Shown: positions 1-12,095 of the stretch, one piece after another
How positions within the stretch are numbered: position 1 is the first letter of the stretch
Layout: every line of letters begins with the position of its first letter
Assembly (NCBI GenBank): GCA_902729315.2
Contig: LR746278.1
Span: 2,551,501-2,615,500 of the forward strand
Direction: 5' to 3'
Length of the DNA stretch: 64,000 nt
DNA from: Spirodela intermedia
Lineage: Eukaryota > Streptophyta > Magnoliopsida > Alismatales > Araceae
Notes under the pieces: generated by a model
What the model saw: only the letters and a program-made list of their open reading frames with translations
The model's database searches: none
Told to the model about the DNA's origin: nothing
Position numbers and translations under genes: made by a program

Positions 1-707
1 TAGCAGAGAATTTTTATTTCCATGTCAAATTAAGTTTCTTTTCGATTCCTGATGTTGGCTTTTGGGTGCCTGATACATATTAATTTTTGTAACTTATAAG
101 GCATGAACTGTGCCTGTTTCAGTATATTATTGGTTTTGTCTACCATACGGAAGGCACGGGTAAAAATAACATGCCATTGTTTTAGATCGTTATTTAAGGA
201 GATTGTAGTACCATGAAGCATTGGCTGCATAAACATTTGAACGGAACCCTCAGGTTTTTTTCTGGTAAGATCTTCTGCTCCGAGTGCATGTCTTCATGTG
301 TTATGCATAGTTTCCTGGTGCATTAGTTATTTTAATTTCATCTATAGTTTCTGAAATATGCGTCTGAAGTTTGGCAAGGCGAATGGTTCTTTTACAGGGT
401 TTATATAAGTATTTTCTACAAGTATTTTTTGAATAATTTATTTTAATTTAATTTTGAAAATTTCTTTCGCAGTTAATGTTTTCTTTCTGGGCATCATTTC
501 AATTATATTTGCTAATCAGAAATTTAAATTTTTATTTTTATGATGGACGACAGCAGGCAAACTAGGGCTTGAGTCTGAATAAAAATTTTATCAGAAAATT
601 TTATTCGTTTTTTTTTTTTTCGATCAAGCTTCCTCTTTCTCTTAGTGCTATTTTTTTAACGTCCGAAATCACTTATTTTAAACTCTTTTGGTGTCATAAA
701 GAAGACG
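1..707. other. AT-rich region upstream of the HIR gene
   Basis: No coding segment could be supported here. The stretch is AT-rich with short T runs (for example near 609-620) and directly precedes the HIR start codon, so it probably holds that gene's promoter and 5' leader. I did not see a clear TATA box at a fixed distance. Confidence 0.5.
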
Positions 708-2662
708 ATGGGCAATTTGCTTTGCTGCGTTCAAGTTGATCAATCTACTGTAGCTATCAAGGAAACTTTTGGGAAGTTTGATGAAATACTTGAGCCAGGA
801 TGTCACTGCCTTCCTTGGTTCCTTGGTAGTCAAGTGGCTGGACACCTCTCACTCAGGGTGCAGCAGCTGGATGTGCGATGTGAAACAAAAACCAAGGTTT
901 GTTGCTTCTTGCTTTGCTTGGTAGATCGAGAAGCTTTGTGCCTTATTATTGACAGTAAATTTTATTTTGTTGTTCCCACTTTCAAGTAACTTATGAGATT
1001 CTTCTTATAGGGTTGTCTCAAGAAGTTGAATACCAGTTGAGAAATCTTGTATACCTGTTCTTTATATTCTAATGAATTCTTTTACTATTACATTAAAGCC
1101 TACATATTTGTTTATTGGAGATGTTGCCCTCGTTCGAAGTAAGAAATGAGCTTCGTCAATCATCAGACGAAGGGAAAAGGCTCTTAGGCCCCTGCCAAAA
1201 GCTGACTGAACTATGCACACCAGTTGGGTGCATCTAGGAATCGATGGTGTGACATAAACTGCTCCACTTGAGCCTTTAAAATGAATTTTTCACTGGATGG
1301 CGCATTTTTCTAGTCTTGTTTTTCTCCATAAACCTTGTCCATGGTAAGATTGTCAAATAGATCCTGCTTTTCCAGTGGTATGGAGTAAATTTAACCTACT
1401 TCACTTTGGGATACTTCTCCTCGATAGCTCTCCGTTTTCTCGAACGGTGGGATGACTCCAATCTAGTTACCGTGTTGTGTGCATCTTTCAGGACGATGTA
1501 TTTGTCAATGTTGTTGCGTCTGTTCAGTATCGTGCTCTGGCCAACCAGGCAGGTGATGCATTCTATAAACTGAGCAATACCAGAGGCCAAATCCAAGCTT
1601 ACGTGTTTGATGGTATCATCTGCAAACTCTAATTCTTCACTTTGCACCTCTGTTAAGTCATCGGTCTTTCCTTTTTCGCTGTTTTATTATCATGCACAAT
1701 ATTATTATTTTCCGGAGCATTCCCAGTAAAGCTGCATATTAAGCCCAACAAGTGATTTCTAGTGGATACAAATTGGGAATTTTTGGTTTATTTGTTTATT
1801 TATCTTTCTAGTAATCAGAGCAAGCGTTCCGAAACTCAAACTGGACGATGCATTTGAGCAAAAGAACGATATAGCAAAGGCAGTAGAAGAGGAACTCGAG
1901 AAGGCCATGTCTAACTACGGGTACGAGATTGTCCAGACACTCATCGTTGACATAGAGCCAGATGAGCACGTAAAGCGAGCCATGAATGAGATAAATGCAG
2001 GTGAGCTTTTCCTGCAGACATATCCTGTCTGCACTTCTGTTCCATTCCCTTTCCATAGATTTCAATCAAATGGGTGTCTCGTTTTTTCAGAACGTCCCCA
2101 CCTCATATAAAAAAAAAAAAAAAAAAAAAATGGGGTTTTAATTATTTCGGATAAAAAAGGTATTTTTCCCTTCTTTTAAACGAAAGAATGTATCAAGCCA
2201 TCGTGCAATTATCGTTTTGATAATGAATGTGGGAGAAGAATAAATTATTTCTCACCTCACAAATTATCTCACATCTCAACGCCCCCTCCTCATCTTACTC
2301 CAGCTCAGAGGCTCAGGATGGCAGCAAATGAGAAGGCCGAGGCGGAGAAGATCCTCCAAATCAAGCGTGCTGAGGGGGAGGCGGAGGCAAAATATCTGTC
2401 CGGTCTCGGCATCGCCAGGCAGCGCCAGGCAATTGTCGACGGCCTAAGGGACAGCGTCCTCGGCTTCTCGGTCAATGTCCCCGGCACCACCGCCAAGGAC
2501 GTGATGGACATGGTCCTTGTGACCCAGTACTTTGACACCATGAAGGAGATTGGCGCCTCCTCCAAATCCTCTGCCGTCTTCATCCCCCATGGGCCCGGTG
2601 CCGTCCGCGACGTTGCCACTCAGATCCGTGAGGGCCTCCTCCAGGCCTCCTCTCTCAACTGA
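708..2662 (+). CDS. HIR: Hypersensitive-induced response (HIR) protein, SPFH/prohibitin family
   Basis: Four exons join in phase: 708-896, 1492-1612, 1812-2000 and 2304-2662, all GT-AG, giving 285 residues, the usual size for plant HIR proteins. The N-terminus MGNLLCC fits N-myristoylation at Gly2 followed by palmitoylated cysteines. HIR proteins lack a transmembrane helix and attach to the plasma membrane this way. Family landmarks are present in order: [41 protein letters not shown], the coiled-coil-rich [19 protein letters not shown], and [19 protein letters not shown] near the C-terminal third. HIR proteins form oligomers in membrane microdomains and associate with resistance proteins such as RPS2 during hypersensitive cell death; that role is family knowledge. 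Exon 1 ends at codon phase 0 and the junctions DVIRAS and INAAQRL are rebuilt exactly across the introns. The gene looks intact. Confidence 0.96.
2112..2130 (+). repeat. Poly(A) run in HIR intron 3
   Basis: An uninterrupted A run of about 20 bases lies in the third HIR intron, followed by AT-rich sequence. It could be a simple slippage tract or the tail of an old retroposed fragment. No flanking element was recognised. Confidence 0.8.
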
Positions 2663-2670
2663 AGCCTCCT

Positions 2671-2678
<8 letters not shown>

Positions 2679-2706
<28 letters not shown>
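2679..2706 (+). repeat. (CT)n microsatellite in the HIR 3' UTR
   Basis: A nearly perfect CT dinucleotide run begins about 17 bases after the HIR stop codon. It lies in transcribed 3' UTR if the AATAAA at 2728-2733 is the polyadenylation signal. Confidence 0.9.
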
Positions 2707-2707
<1 letters not shown>

Positions 2708-2727
2708 AGTGTAGATAGCCAGCCACA

Positions 2728-2733
2728 AATAAA
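2728..2733 (+). terminator. Putative polyadenylation signal of the HIR gene
   Basis: A canonical AATAAA hexamer lies 66 bases after the HIR stop codon. Plant poly(A) signals are loose, so this is a candidate only. Confidence 0.4.
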
Positions 2734-3002
2734 CCTCGGTGTTGAAGAGAGTGGGTTAGGCTCTGCTTCTTGGGTATACGTCGATAATCAGACATCTCCT
2801 CATCTGCCCTCAATAATGAAGCGTTGTTGTTCAACAGGGCTTCAGTGGTTGTTTGAAATGTGTGTGTTGATGTTGTTATAGAAAAGATCATTTAAACTTT
2901 ATGAGCCCAGAGAGGTCTCTTTGACTTTATTCTTCGGGCCTGCAGCTGATAAACAGCATGGGCTTAGAGGGGAAACATGCCCCTCAATAGCCCAAGCTAT
3001 TG

Positions 3003-3008
3003 AGAGAG

Positions 3009-3066
<58 letters not shown>
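3003..3066 (+). repeat. (GA)n microsatellite
   Basis: About 60 bases of almost perfect AG/GA dinucleotides. Open frames through it encode only Ser-Leu or Arg-Glu alternation and are not genes. It lies upstream of the F-box gene. Confidence 0.95.
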
Positions 3067-3069
<3 letters not shown>

Positions 3070-3425
3070 AGAGTGATTTGTAGGAAATTTGGGCTGGATT
3101 TGGAAGCCCAAGCTAGGAGAAACCGGGCTGGGCTTCAGACTCACTCGGCCCATATACACTCTACCCATTATATCTAATAAGTTTGTTTTTTAAAAACCTT
3201 TATTAAAAATAAATTATAGATTAAATGTGATCATTTCGCCGTCAAAATTAAAGATAAATCATGGGCCAGAACGCGTAAGCTGAGTGGAGTGGGAGAGTGC
3301 ATGGGCTATCGTGCGCCGAAGACGATATGTGGCTGGAGTTGGAGAGAAAGAGTGGGAATTTTGAGAGGAGGACGAGGTCAGCGCCCGCTGGAGGGTCAAG
3401 AGAGGTCGTTTCTGCTACGGGAAGG

Positions 3426-5294
3426 ATGGAGGCGGCGCCGCCAGAACGTAGAGGAGCGGGGGGGGAGGTAGAGGAAGAGGAAGCGGAGGAGGATGGGGAG
3501 AAGAAGCGGGGCGGAGGGTTTGGCCAATGGAAGGATCAAGCGGAGCTTCCGCCGGCTCTTCGCCCGTCAACGGACGTTATCACGAGGGTCTTCTCGCAGC
3601 TTGACTGCGTCGATCTCCTCCACTGTTCGCTCGTCTGCAAGTAAGTGCGGAAGATAAAAGGAAAGCAATTCTTCGTCGTCGTCAGCATCATCATCATCAT
3701 CGTATTCTTCTTCATTGTCAGTCTTGACATCTTCGCTCTCATTTTTGGCCCCCGTTTCATCGCTTGACAGAGGAGCTAGATGATTCAGGCTAAAATTTTG
3801 ACTGCTACCCGTGGATATCTTTGGCCTTGTCATCATACTTTCTCTCTGTCGAAATATGGTTGACTTCGGGCGGGTAAATAATTTCGAGCGAATGCGTTTC
3901 CCCCGAGCACAACCTTGCTGTAGTGATATCGGAGACAACAGTATTTTCGCTCCCCCTGAAATTCGTATGACCCCCAACAACCTGTTGGCTTAAGACTGAA
4001 ATCATCTTGGGAATCTCCATTAGTTTTTTCCTCTGTTTTAGCTCTCTCTGTGATTGCAATTCTGACGATTCAAGTGAAATCGTTGCGTCGTTTTGCCCTT
4101 TTCTGGTTCGTAGATCCAGTATCTCTGTTTACAGCCCCATGACCAAGAACATTGATGTAACTGCTTTCCGAGGGCTAAATACCCAATCAGGTAAATATTC
4201 TATGCACATAACATTCATCTTTTCCGCTTGATGCCTGAAAAAACTCTATATTTTCATTGCTTTCCAGCTTTTCAGGAAACAATCGGGTCAGATTAGCTTC
4301 CTAATCCATCTTCCAAGGCAAATTTGATTGGTTATTACTGTGTATTCTGGTAATTAGTATGCCTGTGTCAAATAAATCCAAATGTATCCGGTAAATATAT
4401 CCCTTTGTCTGCTCTAAAGGTGTAGTTGCGTTGACCAAATGACTTGCTCATTGGCCAGTCATGATCCGGTCCACTTGCTGACTCTATAGACTAGCACCTC
4501 AAACCGTTTGGTATTCTGGGCATCCTTATTTCATTGAGTTTCTGCGGAATCTCTTTCTTGAATTCCTTCACTGATAGACAAGTATGTATCACTAACATTC
4601 ATCTTTACCAGAAATTCAGATTTTCTGGTTTCAGCATCACATAGATAAAGCTTTCCAAATTGGGAATTGTTTGCTGTGGAACTGCCAAGCAAACGACTGA
4701 GCTAGTACATGCTTCATGTCCATGTCTCTTTCCGACAGCTTTGATGGCTGAATTTCACATAAGATGCATTATGTACATTCCCCCTTTGCTTTGTCTGGAC
4801 TGTTCTAGGCACGAAGTATCATGAAACAGAGTGCTTTGTGGAGATCATGAGAATCTTGTTAGCTTCATGAATTGAATAAATCGTCTAGGGACTCATACAT
4901 GGTTATTCCAGATTGTGTTCTCCTTTGTTTTTCCTATTAGTTCCTCACATTTTACTGCTTATCGTGATCTCATATTACTGTTTATGTCTGTAGGACGCAT
5001 GGTTTCTGGATGAAATTTTCTGGCTGTTTTTCATATCTGATTACATGGTTTTGATCATTAAATTTTATTTTAAATATTTTATCTGTGATGATTCTCTAGT
5101 CAGAAAGAATAATGTTTTTTCTTGAAGGCTGATTACCTCTGTAATGATCCTCTTGCAGGCAGTGGTACAGAGACTCTGCGGAACTCAGGGAGGGGTGGAA
5201 GAACGAATACTTAGAAGCGTTGAAGTTTTACGGTATGGGCATTAAAAGGGAGACCCATCCGCCATCCTCCACGTTCTATAAGAGGTGCGCATAG
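3426..5294 (+). CDS. Short F-box domain protein
   Basis: Two exons, 3426-3640 and 5159-5294, join across a 1.5-kb GT-AG intron in phase, giving 116 residues. The joined segment LPPALRPSTDVITRVFSQLDCVDLLHCSLVCKQWYRDSAELR (quoted in parts: LPPALRPSTDVI, VFSQLDCVDLL, CSLVCKQWY) has the spacing of an F-box, the SKP1-binding domain of SCF ubiquitin ligases. The first exon carries an acidic Glu/Lys-rich N-terminus. After the F-box there are only about 35 residues, ending KRCA-stop, and no substrate-binding repeats. An in-frame ATG at 3297 would extend the protein by 43 residues. A GT within the last codons (5286) could be a further donor leading to missed 3' exons, but the next 770 bp up to the opposite-strand kinase show no obvious exon. 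Product class is fairly secure; gene ends are less so. Confidence 0.7.
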
Positions 5295-6070
5295 TTGGTG
5301 TCCTTGATTTACTCCATATTTCACACCATCTGTGTAATATAAATTTTTAAAAGCATAAAATCCAGAGCTTGTGTACATAAACTCTCTATCTTTCTAAAAA
5401 TATGGAATGACAAAACTATCAGACATTACCCAGAAAAAAAATATATTTTGCTGTCGTTCAATTCAAGAAGCATGATTAGGGAAATTATTTTAGTAAGATT
5501 TTTCAGAATTAATAACGCGAATTATTCCATTTCAAACGACGTAGTAATTGTACAATCAAATAAATTGCAAAATGGATCATACTAAGATATCAGCAGCTCT
5601 TTACAGTTCTGAGCAAGAGATTTTCCCACCCAAGTCCTGTGAGAAATATTCTCATCACATTCGATCAGTATTCACTCCTCACTAACGCAACAAAGGGCCA
5701 ACAAATCCCAGAAAGATTGAGGGCTTTACATTGATGACTATCCAAATACCCTCCAAGCTTTAGAAGGATCATCGCATAGCAAAAGTGGTTCCCTGCAAAA
5801 ATTCTTCGATTTAATCTGATTTCATGAAAATATCACGCTGAGTGGTGTGGGAGAAACAGGAGGAAACATCCTCCACAGGAGTACATTCCATAGTAAATGC
5901 AGGAAGCCTGGTTGAGACCCCTTCCTCTCTTTGAGCCTCCCTATGCACATTCAGGCGTCGATCTCTTAGGAGACACTTCGAATCGGCTCACCCCACCCCC
6001 ACCCCTAAGGTTGCAGCAGCCTAGGAAAGAAAGAATGAAGAAATACATGAGGGTAGAGAAGGGTCCCGCT
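5295..6070. other. Convergent intergenic region
   Basis: The region lies between the 3' ends of the F-box gene (+) and the PBL kinase (-). It probably contains both 3' UTRs and polyadenylation sites. It is AT-rich from 5330 to 5600 and C-rich near 5990-6005. No coding exon was recognised. Confidence 0.5.
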
Positions 6071-9000
6071 TTAAGAGTTCTGTTTACCAACAGGGTCTAT
6101 TGACTGGTGGTATGGAGAAGGGTGGGCACTGCTAGATAGGTTCCTCACATGCCGCTGAGCATCTCTTGTGAGGGAAGCCTGTGGACTCAAGCCCTTTCTG
6201 GAATTCGAGCCGTTGACCTGCGCCACTGCGCGCTGGGCTTGCATGCTTTGGAAGAAGTAGGAAGAGCTAGCCATGTCCTTGAGGTTGATCAGGGGCTTCA
6301 GAGCTTCCACCACCTGGCTCATGAGGGGCCGGGCCTTGGAGTCCCGGCAGAGACACCGCTGGGCCACCTGGGCAACCCTCTGGGCACCTTTGATGGAGAA
6401 ATGGCCCTCCAGCCGAGGGTCAACTATCCGGTAGAAGGAGCGCCTCTCGTTGAGGTGGGGTCGAGCCCACTCCACCAGGTTGTGCTCTCCATTGGGCCGG
6501 TTTTTGTCCATGGATCTTCGCCCTGTTAGCATCTCCAGAAGGACAACCCCGAAGCTGTAGACATCGCTCTTCGAGGTCAGGTGCCCTGCCATGCCGAGAC
6601 AGGTACCTTTCAGGATCAGAATGCATATAATCCGATGACTGGTGATCCAAGCAATGATCTGAGCGAACAAGGAAGCGAACATTTTTTGGGATAATGATGG
6701 AAGCGGAAAAATTTGATTTCTGTATGGTGTTCCATGAGAATGAGAAGAATATTAGCAAATCAGGGAGAGATGGCTTCCCCCTTTTAATCCATGAGTCAAC
6801 ACAGAGAGACTGGCTTGAACAGCAAAGTATGGGATGCTACCAGCTTATGTTTGCATAGCCACAGCCGAACGTAGACACTCTTCTTCAGAGAATAGGGCTG
6901 CCCCGCGTTAGGAGAATTACCCATATCATGTTCTCATGTGTTCACATGTGAGAGCAATGGAGAAGGATTCTTACACTGCCCAGAAATTGTGACCAGAAGA
7001 GAGTAGCAACCTATGACTGTTCTGTTCATCTGTTATTTTCTGTGACACAGTGGTGCTTTTATGTGCATAGAAAATTATATTTGCAAATCCCATTTGATTC
7101 TTGGTTTTATGAACGGAGCTGAGGAAAGGATCCCGTTTCAAATGAAATCAGTGAAAACATAAAATGGAGAAGCAACCGAATCTTTGCTTACAAAGTATAC
7201 AAGACTCTTCGAAAGTTACATGTCTCCATTGAGTGAAACGGCTGCAAATGCTGACTGATATACTCAAAACCCTATTTAGTAAAAATCAACCGTGAACGAA
7301 AAACAGAAGGAACTGAGTAATTTTAAAATGGCATGTGTGTACCAGTCATTACGTACTCCGGCGCCGCATAACCGTAAGTCCCCATCACTCGTGTGGAAAC
7401 ATGTGTCTTATCTCCTTCAGGCCCATCTTTTGCAAGCCCAAAATCAGAAAGTTTAGCATTGTAATCCTGGAAAGACACATTTAGAGAAGGTGTCAGAGCA
7501 AAAAAGGGGATCTGAAATCCCAGCATTCGATTATGTCTAATGTCACTGCCTACCGCATCTAAGAGGATGTTGGATGTTTTGAAATCACGGTAAATCACTG
7601 GTCTTTCAGCTTCCTCGTGAAGAAATGCAAGCCCCTTGGCAGCACCAAGAGCAATCTTCATCCTAGTGGACCATGGAAGTGGCAGGGACCCTTCTGTGCG
7701 TAAACATGGGTAACAGAGACCATTAAAAAATAGACGAGCTAAGAGAAATGCCTGCGAAAGAAGACATCATGTAAAAAGCTTAATGACATGTGAGAGCTGT
7801 TTATAACGAACTCATTCATATCACAGTCTACCCATCTTACCAGCACAAAAAGAATAGAACAAATGAATTGCCTGATATTAAAATTTCCTCAAATCAGTGA
7901 CTTCCACATTAACAGGATTTGAACTAGGAATCACAGGTTAAGCATGGCCATATGGAGAACTCGGATGCCTTGCCATAGAAAGGATGTAAAAACACAATTT
8001 ATAACCTTATTCTGCACATAACATGAAAAAAATGCCACTAGCTTCCTGTATATTGTCCCATGCAATTGTTTCATTGAAACTTTTCAAGCTATCATGCGCT
8101 TCTCTTTTCAGCGACAGAGATGACACAATGGGTACAACGGGCATTGATATTGATAAAAGTGAGAGGGTTTGAGAGGAGGAGAAAGGGGGAGAGAGAAAGA
8201 AAAACCAGGCAGAACAAACGGGGGGGGGAGGGGGAGAGAGAGAGAGAGAGAGGTATTCTTCAAAGATATATCACAAGCCCACACAAGACCCATATCGTCA
8301 ACTGACTATCAAATTAGTTTTGTTGTGGGTGGCAAAAGAAAATCAGTTTATATTTCTCCCATGTGTGAAGCAAAAGAAACTGGGACGAAGAGGAAAAGAA
8401 ACAACGAAAAATGAAGCAAGAAAAAAATACAGCTTCACACCATATGTGGAAGGTAAAGATCTCACAACGATTACTGAAAAAGAAAAATGTTGGTTTGCTA
8501 TTTCACTATAACGACCTTCACCCCTTCCCATCACTGTGGAGTCGTTGTCATACTAATGATCATCAACTTAGACGGCAGTCCCCAGACAGGGATCCCCAAT
8601 TTAACCGCTAACATACCTATATACCAAAACATGGCACAAATAGACAAGAATGAGATCCAAAATGCCCTTTACATGAAAAACATTAGAACTTTGACGACAG
8701 AGCTGATGAGAAAAAAAAAAAGTGAAATGCTAGAATTAGGCACTTTCTAGAATCCCAGGATACACGATAAGGGTTGAGGTCCATTCACATCAGAAGCCAA
8801 CAGAAAAGAACAAAAATTCTTCGAAGGGGATGAGCTACATACTTCTGAACAGGTGGTTTTCCAAACTGCCCCGGGGCATGAATTCATAGACAAGCAATCT
8901 GTGATCATCCTCAATGCAGTACCCGATAAGTTTGACCAAATTTGGGTGGAGGAGATCTCCAAGAAAGTTAACCTCGGCCTGGAAATCCAAAACAAGGAAA

Positions 9001-10038
9001 TGAAAACTGCGACCAGTAGAAGACAGGAGCCCAGAAAGGGATATATACCAGCCATTCTTTATGCCCTTGAAGCCCGTCATGGTTAAGTGTTTTCACAGCA
9101 ACGGTGAGACCAGTGCCAGGCTTCACAGGAGCAGTTCCGTTCTCCTCAATCCACCCCTTGAAGACACAGCCAAAGCCTCCCTCCCCAAGAAGGCTCTCTG
9201 GTCTAAAATTCCTCGTGGCCAGTCTTAGTTCATTGAAGGTAAACTTCCTGAGCTGGCATGCGACTTTCATATGCTCGGAAAGCTTGGGCGTCGAAGAGCT
9301 ACTGCTTTCTGTGTTACTGGCGCTGGTGGAACCAGAGGCAACATTAGCTGTTGGCTGGTCTCTGCTTCCTTCATTCCCCAGCTTACTATCTGTTGTCGAT
9401 GGAAGGAAAAATGAGCATTGGTGAACATGTTTAAACTGTTGTGAATGGCCATGTGGCCAACCAATTGACGAATCTGAAATCCCACAAAGAAAAAGTCAAG
9501 AAAAAAAAAACTAGAAACTTGAACCTGTGGAGACAGGACATATCTGATGATGAGATCACCGCTCTTAAGCTTTGTTAAACCTGTTCCCGAAAATCTTTAG
9601 ACTCTGAGGTTTATTATCGTTTAAATAAGGATTTTTGGCTAGAACTTTAACATGCATTTTAACCCCTGCATTTTATTTGGGGAGAAGGAATTTGGCAATA
9701 ACTTCCATGTTTTCCTGGCCCATCCAACGATTAAATGATGTAATCGGTGCGAATCATAAGAAACAAGTATGTTTTCAGCATGGGTGCGGTGGATAGAAAG
9801 GGCAAGCGGAGGACAGAAGATGCAGCGGATAGAATGGTGAGTTCGGCTTACCATAATTCGAGCAGCCGCTGCTTAGAGAGGAATCCACTTTGGATCTGGA
9901 AGAGATACAGCTTCCCATGGAAATGAACTTGATCCAGCATCCCGTCTCCTCCCCCATAGCGTCCTTCTTCCTCCTGGCCCTGGTCTTCCTGGCACCCTCC
10001 CTTTCGTTAACCACCACGGCGTGGGGATCCAGACCCAT
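6071..10038 (-). CDS. PBL34: Receptor-like cytoplasmic kinase, subfamily VII (PBL34/35/36 type)
   Basis: Six exons on the minus strand join in phase: 9852-10038, 9049-9389, 8843-8978, 7554-7693, 7343-7466 and 6071-6585, giving 480 residues. Kinase landmarks: glycine loop GEGGFG at residues 131-136, ATP-anchoring Lys162 in VAVK, catalytic Asp258 in YRDFK, DFG Asp276, then [26 protein letters not shown] and the conserved RP(L/R)MS block. The N-terminal MGLDPHA, the segment EETGCWIKF and the internal [10 protein letters not shown] are characteristic of the Arabidopsis PBL34/PBL35/PBL36 group. These kinases relay signals from pattern-recognition receptors at the plasma membrane. That is family knowledge. 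The catalytic residues are all present and the protein should be active. Two possible starts exist (residue 1 and Met41); the longer one matches family members. The symbol denotes the clade, not strict orthology. Confidence 0.95.
8222..8252 (+). repeat. G run and (GA)n tract in a PBL intron
   Basis: A purine-only stretch (G run followed by GA repeats) lies in the 1.15-kb intron between kinase exons 3 and 4. It is low-complexity sequence. Confidence 0.85.
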
Positions 10039-10791
10039 CGCCTGAAAATCTCTGCAACCGGGGAGCCCCTCGACCGGAGAATTCGCTCTTCCTCGACCGA
10101 CCGACAAATCTACGATCTCCACGCACGGGGAAGCAAGCACGGAGAGGCCATCTTCAGGTCATTCAAATCCAGACGCCCAACTCCTCTCCCCGACACCAGC
10201 AGAAGCAACCCGCTAAAGAGCCCCGATTTCCACGCCTCAGAACCCTAGCCCGCCAACCCAGATCGACCGAACGAGCGAGAGAGAGAGAGAGAGAGGAGGG
10301 GGTCCAGAAGTACCTCGGGGGCGGCGACGGAAGCAACGGAGAAAAGCAGCCAACAGGAAGAGTGTCAAATCGGGAAACCTGGGGGCGAGAGAAGGTTGAG
10401 AAAGTAGGTGTCGCAGTAGAAGACGGCAGCAGACCAGACGACTCGGCCCGGATAGTTCGCCCCCCCCCTGGTTTGGTGGGGCGGGGAGCACAGAGCCGGA
10501 GGCGTCACTAGCCAACTGGGATTTGGATCAGACGCAGCAGATGCCCTCCTCTCTCTCTAGGGAGGAACGCCTGCTGCCTCTCCCTCTTGGGAGCGAGCTT
10601 CCGGGAAGGGCCGGCGCCGCCGTCGGATGGGTCAGAAACAGTGGCCCTGTTGCTTCAGGACAAAACTTCTCCGGTCGGAAGCCGACACGGCCCGCCTTAT
10701 CCCGCCAACCGAGCAGGGATTTTAATGGCGGTAAGAGCACCACCAAAACGTGGGGTTTTTAAAAATGTTTAATTTCTTTTTTACTATTTTG

Positions 10792-11220
10792 GGTACCTAT
10801 CTCAGACGAGGAAACCGGGGGGGTGAGGCATAAAATTATCCACGACCAAGAAGAGTGGGGGGTGACCGGAAGCCACCATAAGTAGTAATATAAGGGAGCA
10901 TTGGACTAATCTAGGGCTATTTATTCACAGTAATATTGCCCACAATATTTAAATATTCGGATTAAAAATGGCATAATATCCCATCTCTCGAATCCTTGTC
11001 TCCATTGCCATTACTGTAGCTGCTGCCCTGCACGGTGATGATTTTTTTAATATTTTTTTAATATTTTTGGTACCCATGTCAGACGAGGAAAACGGGGGTG
11101 TGAGCCATAAAATTATTCATGATCGGGGGGGTGACCGGAAGCGTTAAACTGGGTCAATTCATGCGCAATAATATTGGTCATTGTATTTAAATATTCGGAT
11201 TAAAAATGACGATTATTCCA
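10792..11220 (+). repeat. Imperfect tandem duplication, about 280-bp period
   Basis: The block starting at 10792 (GTACCTATCTCAGACGAGG, then a G run, then CATAAAATTAT, GGTGACCGGAAGC, and later ATATTTAAATATTCGGATT and AAAAATG) recurs in the same order starting near 11070. Copies have small indels. No coding content or terminal repeats were seen. Confidence 0.8.
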
Positions 11221-11393
11221 ATCTTTATTAGAATGCATTTCCTGAATCCATTTTGGTCGCCATTCCCCATCACTCTACCCGCTGGCCCTTGGCTGTATGT
11301 AGCAGCAGACGACTAGTTGCTGCCCTAACCGTGCTAACCCCCAAGTAAATAACAAAAAAGATTCTGTTTTTTTAGCTACTTATTTTCATAAAT

Positions 11394-11396
<3 letters not shown>

Positions 11397-11424
<28 letters not shown>

Positions 11425-11536
11425 CCCCCTCTCTCTCTCTCTCTCTCCCTCTCTCTCTCTCTCTCCGTCCCTCTCTCTCTCTCTCTCTCCCTCTCTTCCT
11501 CTCTCTCTCTCCCTCTCTTCCTCTCTCTCTCTCTCA
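11397..11536 (+). repeat. Interrupted (CT)n tract, 140 bp
   Basis: A polypyrimidine tract made mainly of CT dinucleotides, interrupted by short CCCC, CGTC and TTCC segments. Open frames across it give Arg-Glu alternation and are not genes. Confidence 0.95.
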
Positions 11537-12095
11537 TATTTTTTAACTGGCGTTGCCCAAAATAGCAATAGGGTATTCTTAGAAGGTAGTGTTGAAACGT
11601 TAAAAACATCATTTCGAGCGAAAAATGTTATCATAAATGGGTACTAGAATTAACCCTATTATGATGACTCATTGGGCCCATTATTCCGCTCCCACTCCTC
11701 TTGAAGCCCATCTTCCCCTGCCCACCTCTTTTTCCCTCCCTAGAAGAGGCGTTTCCTACCTTTCCTTGGCGATTCTCTCTCCTTCGTCCTTTATTTAGCG
11801 CTGTCTGCGGGGAGGGGCCGGGCTCGGCCTTGATATGGGCTTCTAACGGGCCCACATCACCCAGGTCGAGACAGTCTTCACCTCCTCTCTTAATGGGCTT
11901 CTGTTTTAACAGCCGCCGTTAAAAACCACGAGAAACGGAGCCTTTAAATGGGGGGCCGTTTCTTAACACCGTAACGACTTGCGTCATCGGCCCAATAAAT
12001 GGCTGCGACCATTCGAGTGGTTAGCCGTTACCTCTCCATCGGCTGCTATTTTCCGCCTTCTTCAGTCGCACTGGAAGCCGCTGCCCCGCCCTCCC

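Larger units (their letters stand above)
2663..3425. other. HIR 3' region and F-box 5' region
   Basis: This interval holds the HIR 3' UTR, a long GA tract at 3003-3066, AT-rich DNA (3170-3260) and then a GC-rich leader before the F-box gene. Apart from a possible N-terminal extension of the F-box frame from an ATG at 3297, no coding sequence was recognised. Confidence 0.5.
10039..12095. other. Intergenic region between the PBL kinase and the ABCA relic
   Basis: Divergent region. The first part (10039-10770) is GC-rich and probably carries the kinase leader and promoter, with a GA tract at 10275-10296 that would be CT in the transcript. It is followed by an imperfect tandem duplication (10792-11220), a CT-rich tract (11397-11536), and a GC-rich stretch leading to the ABCA first exon. 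No further coding sequence was recognised. Confidence 0.5.

Noticed and set aside
2305-2619. A 104-codon minus-strand frame opposite the last HIR exon
   Set aside because: It is a shadow of the conserved HIR coding exon.
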